Below are positions 37,101 through 49,400 of a stretch of 64,000 nt of DNA, piece after piece. Position numbers and translations under genes: made by a program. Each line of letters opens with the position of its first letter. Position 1 is the stretch's first letter. Origin of the DNA: Turritopsis dohrnii (taxonomy: Eukaryota; Cnidaria; Hydrozoa; Anthoathecata; Oceaniidae); assembly GCA_027922465.2 (NCBI GenBank), contig BQMF02000469.1:248001-312000 (forward strand), read 5' to 3'. The notes under the pieces are model-generated. The model was given only the letters and a program-made list of their open reading frames with translations, did no database searches and had not been told where the DNA came from.

Positions 37101-37399
37101 CTACGCGTGCTTCTTTGCTTCCATTTTTAAAACAACTACAGAAAACGTAAGAACGTTGCATAAGACTCACATGAAACAACATTTCTACCTTGGCATCTGC
37201 GATTTAGCCATATGTTAATTATTCCTTTCACTAGAGCTTATATTTTACACTTTTAGAGTCTTTTCAAGCAAAGTACTTGTATACAATGAATATAGTGTGA
37301 GTTTAGACTGTTAAATCATAAAAAGAATGTAAGTTGGGAACATTAATGATTTGAGTGGCTATTTCCCATCGACAAAAATTGGTCTAGGTTTGGACAGTG

Positions 37400-37432
<33 letters not shown>

Positions 37433-40400
37433 ACGAACGGTTTCAAAGTATTCCTTGCTTACGCAGGAATACAAAAAACAAAACAAGATGCCCTACCGGG
37501 CAAAAGTATTCCTGCGGATGACTGTAAGACTTTCTGGAGCCTTTTCAGAAAGAAATGAGTGTTAGTTCACGCTTTAAAACCATATGCATAATGCGGAATG
37601 ATGTTTGCAGTATTTTACATTTTACCTTTTAGCTACGATAACTATTAAACTTTGTTGTTTCATATAAAACTTCAGTCTTGCATCAATTTAGAGATTTTTT
37701 TAAAAAGATTTCCATTCGAAGTTGCACTCCCTAAAGCATCTTCAAGAAGCAATTAACTAATTAAAAGATTATCGCGTTAAGAATAATCTGTGCTTTAAAA
37801 GGTGAATGTTTGTTCACGGTTTAAAACAATATGCATAATGTGGTATGATGTTCTTTGTGTTTTACAGTTTATCTTGTAGCTGTGAAAGAAGTAATATTTG
37901 TTATTTCATATAAACTGCACTGTTTTGCATCATTTAGAGATTTTTTCAAAAAGTTTTTTATTCATAGTTATATTCCCTAAAGCATCTTCAAAAAGTAATT
38001 AAGTAATGAAAACTTTGTCACATTAAGTTTTGAAGGGAAAATCTGTGGCGTAAATAGTAATAACTTCTAACTCATTTAATTACATTCCCGAGAGCATCAT
38101 AAAAGTTAAGAGACTTTGAAAAATTTTGCCGGAGATCAAGCTGAAAAAGGAACACCGTCAGTTTAAAAATCCATTAGAGAACACTCTTCCGTGGACGTTT
38201 CAAAATACTCCTTTTAAAACTATACAGTATGAAAATCTTTATGTTCTTTGTACCTGAACTTCATAATAAAAACTTTTACTTGGCCTTGCGAAATAATAAA
38301 AATATCTGTGTTTCCTTTTTATCGTATATAGTATACAAATTTTAGAATCATACAATATTTTAAATCCGACTAGTCAATGAAAAAAGTGGTCATATATTGA
38401 TTAATAAAATGGGTATAAGCTGATGAGGAAGATGAGCTCTGCTTCAAGATTCCAGAGCTATATAAAAACAGGATAGCTTACCTAGGAACATGAAATAGAA
38501 AATTGTATTATATTTAGAAAAAGACTAATAGAAACCTTACGCATTTTTTTAAATCGATGTAAGCATACCGTTTTTGTAGTCGTTCATATCTGATTTGAAG
38601 CATCAAAAACTGCTCATTTATCACGAATAACTACTAAGAGTATTAGTTTCACGTAGATTGTCAGTTTGGATCATAAATGTTCTTGATTCTTTTAAATTTG
38701 ACAGCCGTAAAACCTCTTCTATATCCATATATTCAACCAAGAAATTTTCTCAGATCTACGCGTGCTTCTTCGCTTCCATTTTTAAAACAACTACGGAAAA
38801 CGTAAGAACGTTGCATAAGACTCACGTGAAACAACATTTTAACCTTGGCATCTCCGATTTAGCCATATGTCAACTATTCCTTTCAGTAGAGCTTATATTA
38901 TACACCTTTAGAGTCTTTTCAAGCAAAGTACTTGCACACAATGAATGTAGTGTGAGTTAAGATATTTAAAGCACAAAATAAATGTAAGTTTGTAACTTAG
39001 AGGATTTGACTGACTATTTCCCATCGACAAAAATCGGTCTAGGTTTGGACAGTAAAAAAAAACAAAGAAGATGCCCTACCGGGCAGAAGTATTCCTGCAG
39101 ATGACTGTAAGACTTTTTGGAGCCTTTTCAGAAAGCAATGAGTGTTAGTTCACGATTTAAAACCATATGCATAATGCGGAATGACGTTTGCAGTATTTTA
39201 CATTTTACCTTTTAGCTACGATAACTATTAAACTTTGTTGTTTCATATAAAACTTCAGTCTTGCATCAATTTAGAGATTTTTTTAAAAAGATTTCCATTC
39301 GAAGTTGCACTCCCTAAAGCATCTTCAAGAAGCAATTAACTAATTAAAAGATTATCGCGTTAAGAATAATCTGTGCTTTAAAAGGTGAATGTTTGTTCAC
39401 GGTTTAAAACAATATGCATAATGTGGTATGATGTTCTTTGTGTTTTACAGTTTATCTTGTAGCTGTGAAAGAAGTAATATTTGTTATTTCATATAAACTG
39501 CACTGTTTTGCATCATTTAGAGATTTTTTCAAAAAGTTTTTTATTCATAGTTATATTCCCTAAAGCATCTTCAAAAAGTAATTAAGTAATGAAAACTTTG
39601 TCACATTAAGTTTTGAAGGGAAAATCTGTGGCGTAAATAGTAATAACTTCTAACTCATTTAATTACATTCCCGAGAGCATCATAAAAGTTAAGAGACTTT
39701 GAAAAATTTTGCCGGAGATCAAGCTTAAAAAGGAACACCGTCAGTTTAAAAATCCATTAGAGAACACTCTTCCGTGGACGTTTCAAAATACTCCTTTTAA
39801 AACTATACAGTATGAAAATCTTTATGTTCTTTGTACCTGAACTTCATAATAAAAACTTTTACTTGGCCTTGCGAAATAATAAAAATATCTGTGTTTCCTT
39901 TTTATCGTATATAGTATACAAATTTTAGAATCATACAATATTTTAAATCCGACTAGTCAATGAAAAAAGTGGTCATATATTGATTAATAAAATGGGTATA
40001 AGCTGATGAGGAAGATGAGCTCTGCTTCAAGATTCCAGAGCTATATAAAAACAGGATAGCTTACCTAGGAACATGAAATAGAAAATTGTATTATATTTAG
40101 AAAAAGACTAATAGAAACCTTACGCATTTTTTTAAATCGATGTAAGCATACCGTTTTTGTAGTCGTTCATATCTGATTTGAAGCATCAAAAACTGCTCAT
40201 TTATCACGAATAACTACTAAGAGTATTAGTTTCACGTAGATTGTCAGTTTGGATCATAAATGTTCTTGATTCTTTTAAATTTGACAGCCGTAAAACCTCT
40301 TCTATATCCATATATTCAACCAAGAAATTTTCTCAGATCTACGCGTGCTTCTTCGCTTCCATTTTTAAAACAACTACGGAAAACGTAAGAACGTTGCATA

Positions 40401-43400
40401 AGACTCACGTGAAACAACATTTTAACCTTGGCATCTCCGATTTAGCCATATGTCATATTCACGCCATAGCCATATTCACGACAAAATAGTCCATCGTGAT
40501 TCGGATCAGGGGAACAGAGTGTTGATTTTTGAAGCCACTGAGGAATTTTCCGTTTTCTTTTAGCTTTGAGATCCACGGTTTCCATATCAGGAACAATTGT
40601 GTTGTCTTGTCCATGCAAATCAATTAAGTTCTGATTCTGATTGAAGATGGCGGACGCACGAACGAATGAAGCGAGTGATTAAATTGTTTTATGTTTATGA
40701 AAGATACGTTTTGTTAAAGTAAAGCAAAATTATTCTTGTTCGCGTTCACTGATAAAGAAAATTTGGGAAAATTTTGGATGTTATTACCCCACAGTACAGA
40801 TTGAATATAGATTGATTTTTAGAAGATTGATCGTTAGTTAAAGAGTCAAGGTGTCAAGACGTGTCAAAACCGTGCTGATAGAAACCGTCTGTAGCTATGA
40901 TTTGCAAAATTTTATTTTTATCTCTGGTGCTAATTACCGTATCATCATGTGTATCAACAATAGTAGTTCCAGAGAAAGAATTTCAATATCGATCTTTACG
41001 ACATATTATCACCAAAATAAAAAGATCTAAATCAAGAGTACCTTATTATGCAAACACCGACTCAACACATAGCTTGATAATAAGTGGAGATGTAGAGCTA
41101 AACCCAGGGCCTGGTTTGCATACACGCAGCAAAACTCCAAAATGTACAATCTGTTCGAAGGGAGTCGGTAAAAACCGAAAACGCTTGCAATGTGATACCT
41201 GTCTCAATTTAACTCATATTACTTGTCTATATCAAAGTAAAATCCAACAAAATCGATATTCAGCCAAATCTACATATCAGTGGACCTGTTCCGAATGTAC
41301 CCTGAGCTTACTTCCTTTCTTCAAACAACGAGACCTTGACACCAGTTTAACCGTAACTAATGAAATTTACGATGTCCCCACACATAACTCTCACAACAAA
41401 TTACTTGAAAAACACCGAAATCATACCTCTATCGCTCATATCAATACTCAGTCAATTCTATCTACGTTTGATGAACTTTCGTTAATGATAAACAAGTACA
41501 AGTTCGACATTGTTGCTATCAGTGAGACCTGGTTGAAGGACAACAAACATCAACTCGAGTATGTCCAAATACCTGGCTATAGCTCAATCTTTAAAAACCG
41601 ACAAGACAAAAAAGGAGGAGGTGTTGGATTTTTTATGAAAGAAACTGTCCCGTTCAAAGTACGTCATGACTTGACTAAAAATGACGAATCTATGGAAGTG
41701 CTATTCATCGAATCCCGAGGAAGAAACAAAAATACACCATCTCTTATCGCGATTGCATACCAACCTAGCTCAAATGAGTCAGATAAACTTCTATGGTTAG
41801 ATAGATTCGAAACGTTACTATCTGAAGTCACAACAAAATGGGAAGGTGTTATTATACTAACTGGAGATATGAACATTGACTTAATTGGAGAACCAAAAGA
41901 ATCAACCAAAAGATACAAAAACATTCTCCATTCCTTCAACCTACATCAGCATGTATCGAAGGCCACCAGAAAAGGAAAAAGTCTTATCGACCACATCTGT
42001 AGCAACATACCCAACAAGCTCGTTCACGATGATATCATCTTTACCGATGAAATAAGTGATCATGATGCCCCTTACGTCATCATGAACATTAAAAAAGAAC
42101 GCTTTGAACCTCGCCACAAATACATTCGCGATGAAAAAAGTTTCAATATCAGAAAATACACTGAGGACTTTAGCAAGCTGCCATTGAGTCTAGTTTTCAG
42201 TTTTGATGATCCGGAAGACCAAATATCAACATTAAATAAACTTATCCATAACTGCATCAATGATCATGCACCACTAAAACGTGTCAAATTAACCCGCCCG
42301 ATCGCTCCTTGGATGAAGGATCCTGCTATCAGCCAAGCCCAAAATGAACTTGAGCAATCCCGTTTAGCCTCAAAAGAAACTGGAGATTTAAACGAACGGA
42401 TTAAATACCAAGATAGCAGAAACCGATACAAAAAAACGATCAAAGAGATAAAGAACACTTTCATGCGTAAAGCGTTATCCTCTAAAAATCCTAAAACTGT
42501 CTGGAACACAATAAATCGCATTCTTACTAAGCAACAAAAACGCATCAAGTACCCTCCTTCAGAAATGAACCAGTACTTCGGCAAATTGGCAGCTAATGTC
42601 ACTAACAATGAGAATAAAGCAAGCGGCTATGAAACTATAATTAAAAATTTACCCATGAACAACAGCGAACAATCCTTTAGTATCAACCATACTACATACA
42701 GTGACGTGTTTAAACTAATCATGAGTTTGAAAAACGACTGCTCCAGTGGACACGACGAAATCCCGGTACGATATATAAAACCGGTTGCCGAGTACATAAC
42801 GTCCCCTTTAGTGCACATCATCAATACGTCAATTGATAAAGGTATTTTCCCAAAACAATGGAAAATTGCCAGAGTATGTCCCATACCAAAGATCAACAAT
42901 CCAACCAATGTCAAAGATTTTCGACCAATTTCCGTACTACCGGTCCTCTCTAAGATTTACGAGCGTGTCATCCTCACCCAGCTTTGCTGCCACATCGAAA
43001 CCAATGTTCTCTACAACACCACACAATCAGGTTTCCGCAAAGGACACACTACTACAACTTTGTTACTTAAGCTAAGAGATGATATTAGAAGAGCAATGAA
43101 TAGAAGTGAAGTCACTCTATCGATCCTTATAGACTATTCCAAGGCTTTCGATACCATTGATCATTGCATTCTCCTCGAAAAGCTCCAGAAAATGAACTTT
43201 GCAAACAACTCCATCAACATCATCTGCAGTTACCTCATGGATCGGTACCAGTATGTCCAGATCGAAGATAAGAAATCGTCAGTTTTGCCAATGTTCTTCG
43301 GGGTACCCCAAGGCAGCATATTAGGACCTGTACTGTTTAACCTGTATGTCGCCGAATTAGCTGACCGAATGTCCTCTACGACCATCCAGTATGCTGATGA

Positions 43401-46400
43401 CACTACTGTTTATCGTCACAGCAAATTACAAGACCTCAACAAATGTATCAATGAGATTGAACGTGACATCAGCCAGTTGTCTTCTTGGTCACACAGCAAC
43501 AACTTGATACTCAATCGCGATAAACTGCAATGTATTCTGTTTTCGTCTATGCATTTAAGCTCAAAGCACAAACTTGGAGATTGTAACTTACTTATTCGCT
43601 GCTCTGGAAAGTCCATCGAACAAAAACCTAACGTGAAGATACTTGGTGTCATCTTCGACCAACACCTCTCCTGGGCTGATCAAGTCAACAACATCATCAA
43701 ATCTGCTCATGGAACGCTTTGTGCATTGAGAAAATTCAGTAGGTTCACTCCTATGAATGTTAGGAAAACATTGGCGGAGGCATTGGTTCTCTCAAAAATG
43801 AACTATTGCAACGTTGTATGTGGACAAATGCCTAAGTACCAGATCAGCAGACTACAGCGTGTCCAGAACACAACTGCAGGCTATGTATATGGACGTTACG
43901 CCACATTAATTGATGTTGTCAACCTAAATTGGCTACCAATTACAGAATACATTGATTATAACACTGTTAAACTTGTTCATCAATCTCTTCATAACAAGCT
44001 ATGGCCTAAATACCTAGCTATTGAACTTATTGAACGACGAAGAAGTTTACGCTCATCAGAGAAAGAACCGAGCATAAAACAAGGTGACACAAACACTTTT
44101 CAACAACAAGCCACAATATATAATGAATTACCACAAGCTATGAAAAAGATCGACAATTTTAAAGTTTTTACCAAAGAAGTAAAAGGGTTTTACAAAGATA
44201 AAGCTCTTGCCAGGGCTTTGACTTTGTAAGACCCTTTTCTATTGTATTGTATTGTATTTATTCTATTATATTCATAGTTTTAATTTTTTACTAGCCATTA
44301 TAAACGAATTTTAACACTTTATTAGCTTTTCATCTATTTATTTAATTTTAGGCAGAAGAACCATTGTAATATATGGAAGCCGATTTATGTTAATAATAAT
44401 AATAATAATAATATGTCAACTATTCCTTTCAGTAGAGCTTATATTATACACCTTTAGAGTCTTTTCAAGCAAAGTACTTGCACACAATGAATGTAGTGTG
44501 AGTTAAGATATTTAAAGCACAAAATAAATGTAAGTTTGTAACTTAGAGGATTTGACTGACTATTTCCCATCGACAAAAATCGGTCTAGGTTTGGACAGTA
44601 AAAAAAAACAAAGAAGATGCCCTACCGGGCAGAAGTATTCCTGCAGATGACTGGAAGACTTTCTGGAGGCTTTTCAGAAAGAAATGAATGTTAGTTCACG
44701 CTTTAAAACGATATGCAGAATGCAGAATGATGTTTGCAGTATTTTACATTTTACCTTTTAACAACGATAAAAATTAAACTTTGTTGTCTCATATAAAACT
44801 TCAGTCTTGCTTCAATTTAGAGATTTTTTAAAAAAGATTTTAATTCAAAGTTGTATTCCCTAAAGAATCTTCAAGAAGTAATTAAGTAATAAAAAGTTTG
44901 TCGCGTCAAGAAAAGTCTGTGCTTAAGAAGTAATAACTTCGAATTCATTTAATTACATTCCCGAGAGCATCATAAAAGTTAAGAGACTTTGAAAAATTTT
45001 GCCGGAGATCAAGCTTAAAAAGGAACACCGTCAGTTTAAAAATCCATTAGAGAACACTCTTCCGTGGACGATTCAAAATACTCCTTTTAAAACTATACAG
45101 TATGAAAATCTTTATGTTGTTTGTACCTGAGTTTCATAATAGTAACCTTTACTTGGCCTTTGCAAAATTATAAAAATTCTGTGTTTACTTTATATCGTCA
45201 CCTTAATGGTATACACATTTTAAAGTCGTAGAACATTCTAAATTCGACTAGTCAATTAAGAAAGTGTTCATCAAATCATAAATAAAATAGGTAGAAGTTG
45301 ATGAGGAAGATGAGCTGTGATTCATGATTCCAGAGCTTTATAAAAACAGGGTAGCTTATCTAGGAACATGAATTAAAAAATTGTATTACATTTAGAAAGA
45401 CTAATAGAAACCTTACGCATTAAATCGATATAAACATACCCTATTGGTAGTCGTTCATATCTGTTTTGAAGCATCAAGAACTGCTTATTTATCAAGAATG
45501 ACTACTAAGAATATTAGTTTCACGTAGATTATCAGTTTGGATCATAAATGTTCTTGATTCTTTTAAGTTTTACAGCCGTACTACAACCTCTTCTATATCC
45601 ATATATTCAAGAAAGAAACTTTCACAGATCTACGCATGCTTCTTCGCTTCCATTTTTAAAACAACTACGGAAAACGTAAGAACGTTGCATAAGACTCACA
45701 TGAAACAACATTTCTACCTTGGCATCTGCGATTTAGCCATATGTTAATTATTCCTTTCACTAGAGCTTATATTTTACACTTTTAGAGTCTTTTCAAGCAA
45801 AGTACTTGTATACAATGAATATAGTGTGAGTTTAGACTGTTAAATCATAAAAAGAATGTAAGTTGGGAACATTAATGATTTGAGTGGCTATTTCCCATCG
45901 ACAAAAATTGGTCTAGGTTTGGACAGTGAAAAAAAAAAAACAAAAAAAAACAAACAACATGCCCTACCGGGCAGAAGTATTCCTGCGGATGACTGTAAGA
46001 CTTTTTGGAGCCTTTTCAGAAAGCAATGAGTGTTAGTTCACGATTTAAAACCATATGCATAATGCGGAATGACGTTTGCAGTATTTTACATTTTACCTTT
46101 TAGCTACGATAACTATTAAACTTTGTTGTTTCATATAAAACTTCAGTCTTGCATCAATTTAGAGATTTTTTTAAAAAGATTTCCATTCGAAGTTGCACTC
46201 CCTAAAGCATCTTCAAGAAGCAATTAACTAATTAAAAGATTATCGCGTTAAGAATAATCTGTGCTTTAAAAGGTGAATGTTTGTTCACGGTTTAAAACAA
46301 TATGCATAATGTGGTATGATGTTCTTTGTGTTTTACAGTTTATCTTGTAGCTGTGAAAGAAGTAATATTTGTTATTTCATATAAACTGCACTGTTTTGCA

Positions 46401-49400
46401 TCATTTAGAGATTTTTTCAAAAAGTTTTTTATTCATAGTTATATTCCCTAAAGCATCTTCAAAAAGTAATTAAGTAATGAAAACTTTGTCACATTAAGTT
46501 TTGAAGGGAAAATCTGTGGGGTAAATAGTAATAACTTCGAATTCATTTAATTACATTCCCGAGAGCATCATAAAAGTTAAGAGACTTTGAAAAATTTTGC
46601 CGGAGATCAAGCTTAAAAAGGAACACCGTCAGTTTAAAAATCCATTAGAGAACACTCTTCCGTGGACGATTCAAAATACTCCTTTTAAAACTATACAGTA
46701 TGAAAATCTTTATGTTGTTTGTACCTGAACTTCATAATAGTAACCTTTACTTGGCCTTTGCAAAATTATAAAAATTCTGTGTTTACTTTTTATCGTCACC
46801 TTAATGGTATACACATTTTAAAGTCGTAGAACATTCTAAATTCGACTAGTCAATTAAGAAAGTGTTCATCAAATCATAAATAAAATAGGTAGAAGTTGAT
46901 GAGGAAGATGAGCTGTGATTCATGATTCCAGAGCTTTATAAAAACAGGGTAGCTTATCTAGGAACATGAATTAAAAAATTGAATTATATTTAGAAATACT
47001 AATAGAAACCTTACGCATTAAATCGATATAAACATACCCTATTGGTAGTCGTTCATATCTGTTTTGAAGCATCAAGAACTGCTTATTTATCAAGAATGAC
47101 TACTAAGAATATTAGTTTCACGTAGATTATCAGTTTGGATCATAAATGTTCTTGATTCTTTTAAGTTTTACAGCCGTACTACAACCTCTTCTATATCCAT
47201 ATATTCAAGAAAAAAACTTTCACAGATCTACGCATGCTTCTTCGCTTCCATTTTTAAAACAACTACGGAAAACGTAAGAACGTTGCATAAGACTCACATG
47301 AAACAACATTTCTACCTTGGCATCTGCGATTTAGCCATATGTTAATTATTCCTTTCACTAGAGCTTATATTTTACACTTTTAGAGTCTTTTCAAGCAAAG
47401 TACTTGTATACAATGAATACAGTGTGGGTTTAGACTGTTAAATCATTAAAAGAATGTAAGTTGGGAACATTAATGATTTGAGTGGCTATTTCCCATCGGC
47501 AAAAATTGGTCTAGGTTTGGACAGTGAAAAAAAAACAAACAAAAAAAAACAAAACAAGATGCCCTATCGGGCAAAAGTATTCCTGCGGATGACTGTAAGA
47601 CTTTCTGGAGCCTTTTCAGAAAGAAATGAGTGTTAGTTCACGCTTTAAAACCATATGCATAATGCGGAATGATGTTTGCAGTATTTTACATTTTACCTTT
47701 TAGCTACGATAACTATTAAACTTTGTTGTTTCATGTAAAACTTCAGTCTTGCATCAATTCAGAGATTTTTTTAAAAAGATTTCCATTCGAAGTTGCACTC
47801 CCTAAAGCATCATCAAGAAGCAATTAACTAATTAAAAGATTATCGCGTTAAGAATAATCTGTGCTTTAAAAGGTGAATGTTTGTTCACGGTTTAAAACAA
47901 TATGCATAATGTGGTATGATGTTCTTTGTGTTTTACAGTTTATCTTGTAGCTGTGAAAGAAGTAATATTTGTTATTTCATATAAACTGCACTGTTTTGCA
48001 TCATTTAGAGATTTTTTCAAAAAGTTTTTTATTCATAGTTATATTCCCTAAAGCATCTTCAAAAAGTAATTAAGTAATGAAAACTTTGTCACATTAAGTT
48101 TTGAAGGGAAAATCTGTGGCGTAAATAGTAATAACTTCGAATTCATTTAATTACATTCCCGAGAGCATCATAAAAGTTAAGAGACTTTGAAAAATTTTGC
48201 CGGAGATCAAGCTTAAAAAGGAACACCGTCAGTTTAAAAATCCATTAGAGAACACTCTTCCGTGGACGTTTCAAAATACTCCTGTTAAAACTATACAGTA
48301 TGAAAATCTTTATGTTGTTTGTACCTGAACTTCATAATAAAAACTTTTACTTGGCCTTGCGAAATAATAAAAATACCTGTGTTTCCTTTTTATCGTCAGC
48401 TTGATAGTATACAAATTTTAGAATCATACAATATTTTAAATTCGACTAGTCAATTAAAAAAGTGGTCATCTATTGATTAATAAAATGGGTATAAGCTGAT
48501 GAGGAAGATAAGCTGTGCTTCAAGATTCCAGAGCTTTATAAAAACAGGGTAGCTTATCTAGGAACATGAATTAAAAAATTGTATTACATTTAGAAAGACT
48601 AATAGAAACCTTACGCATTAAATCGATATAAACATACCCTATTGGTAGTCGTTCATATCTGTTTTGAAGCATCAAGAACTGCTTATTTATCAAGAATGAC
48701 TACTAAGAATATTAGTTTCACGTAGATTATCAGCTTGGATCATAAATGTTCTTGATTCTTTTAAGTTTTACAGCCGTACTACAACCTCTTCTATATCCAT
48801 ATATTCAAGAAAGAAACTTTCACAGTCTAGGTTTGGACAGTGAAAAAAAAAACCAAAAAAAACACGAACGGTTTCAAAGTATTCCTTGCTTACGCAGGAA
48901 TACAAAAACACGAACGGTTTCAAAGTATTCCTTGCTTACGCAGGAATACAAAAAACACAAACGGTTTCAAAGTATTCCTTGCTTACGCAGGAATACAACA
49001 AGATACCCTTGCAGGCATAAGGATTTCTGCAAAATTGCTGAAGCATGAAAATTGAAAGACTATGAGGTAGTTTATATGGTCGTACTTGCGCCTTGTCTAA
49101 TGTAAATCAATTGACCTGCGATTAGACATTGTCAATACTTTTACTTAAGAAAGCAAGAGTTTTCTCAAGTACAGGTCAGAGGCGTAGCCAGAGGTCAGTC
49201 AAAATTTGTGGAGGAGAGTTTAGTCATTTAAAGTAGAAAAGAAAAACGTGCAAGTAACCTCATTGATACTTAAGACTGAAAAGAAATATCGTAATGTTGG
49301 GCTCCTCCACTTTTTGCGACTGAACTTGAATACACCTATGCAGGTCATTAGATTAACATTAGACAAGGCAAAAGTTCAACCGTATAAACTAAAATTAAGA

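Larger units (their letters stand above)
40456..44410 (+). mobile_element. full-length CR1/L2-like LINE, apparently intact
   Basis: Inserted in array unit 4 and flanked by ATATGTCA (40,448-40,455 and 44,411-44,418). Carries a 5' leader, one 1,110-codon reading frame and a (TAA)n 3' end (44,392-44,412), as in CR1/L2-type non-LTR elements. The unoccupied site is visible in unit 3 (38,864 onward), which fixes the borders. The first ~185 bp (40,456-40,642) look like foreign sequence in antisense. Confidence 0.92.
39069..44614 (+). repeat. tandem array unit 4 (long type), split by a LINE
   Basis: Unit sequence 39,069-40,455 continues at 44,411-44,614. The 3,955 bp between are a LINE insertion with an 8-bp duplication, ATATGTCA. 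Without the insertion the unit is about 1,583 bp, like unit 3. Confidence 0.9.

Noticed and set aside
38658..38960. 100-codon protein encoded in each array unit
   Set aside because: No ATG start, different stop positions between units, and other units carry in-frame changes; low-complexity composition.
48863..49003. CRISPR-like array
   Set aside because: The repeats are contiguous without unique spacers, and the genome is clearly eukaryotic.
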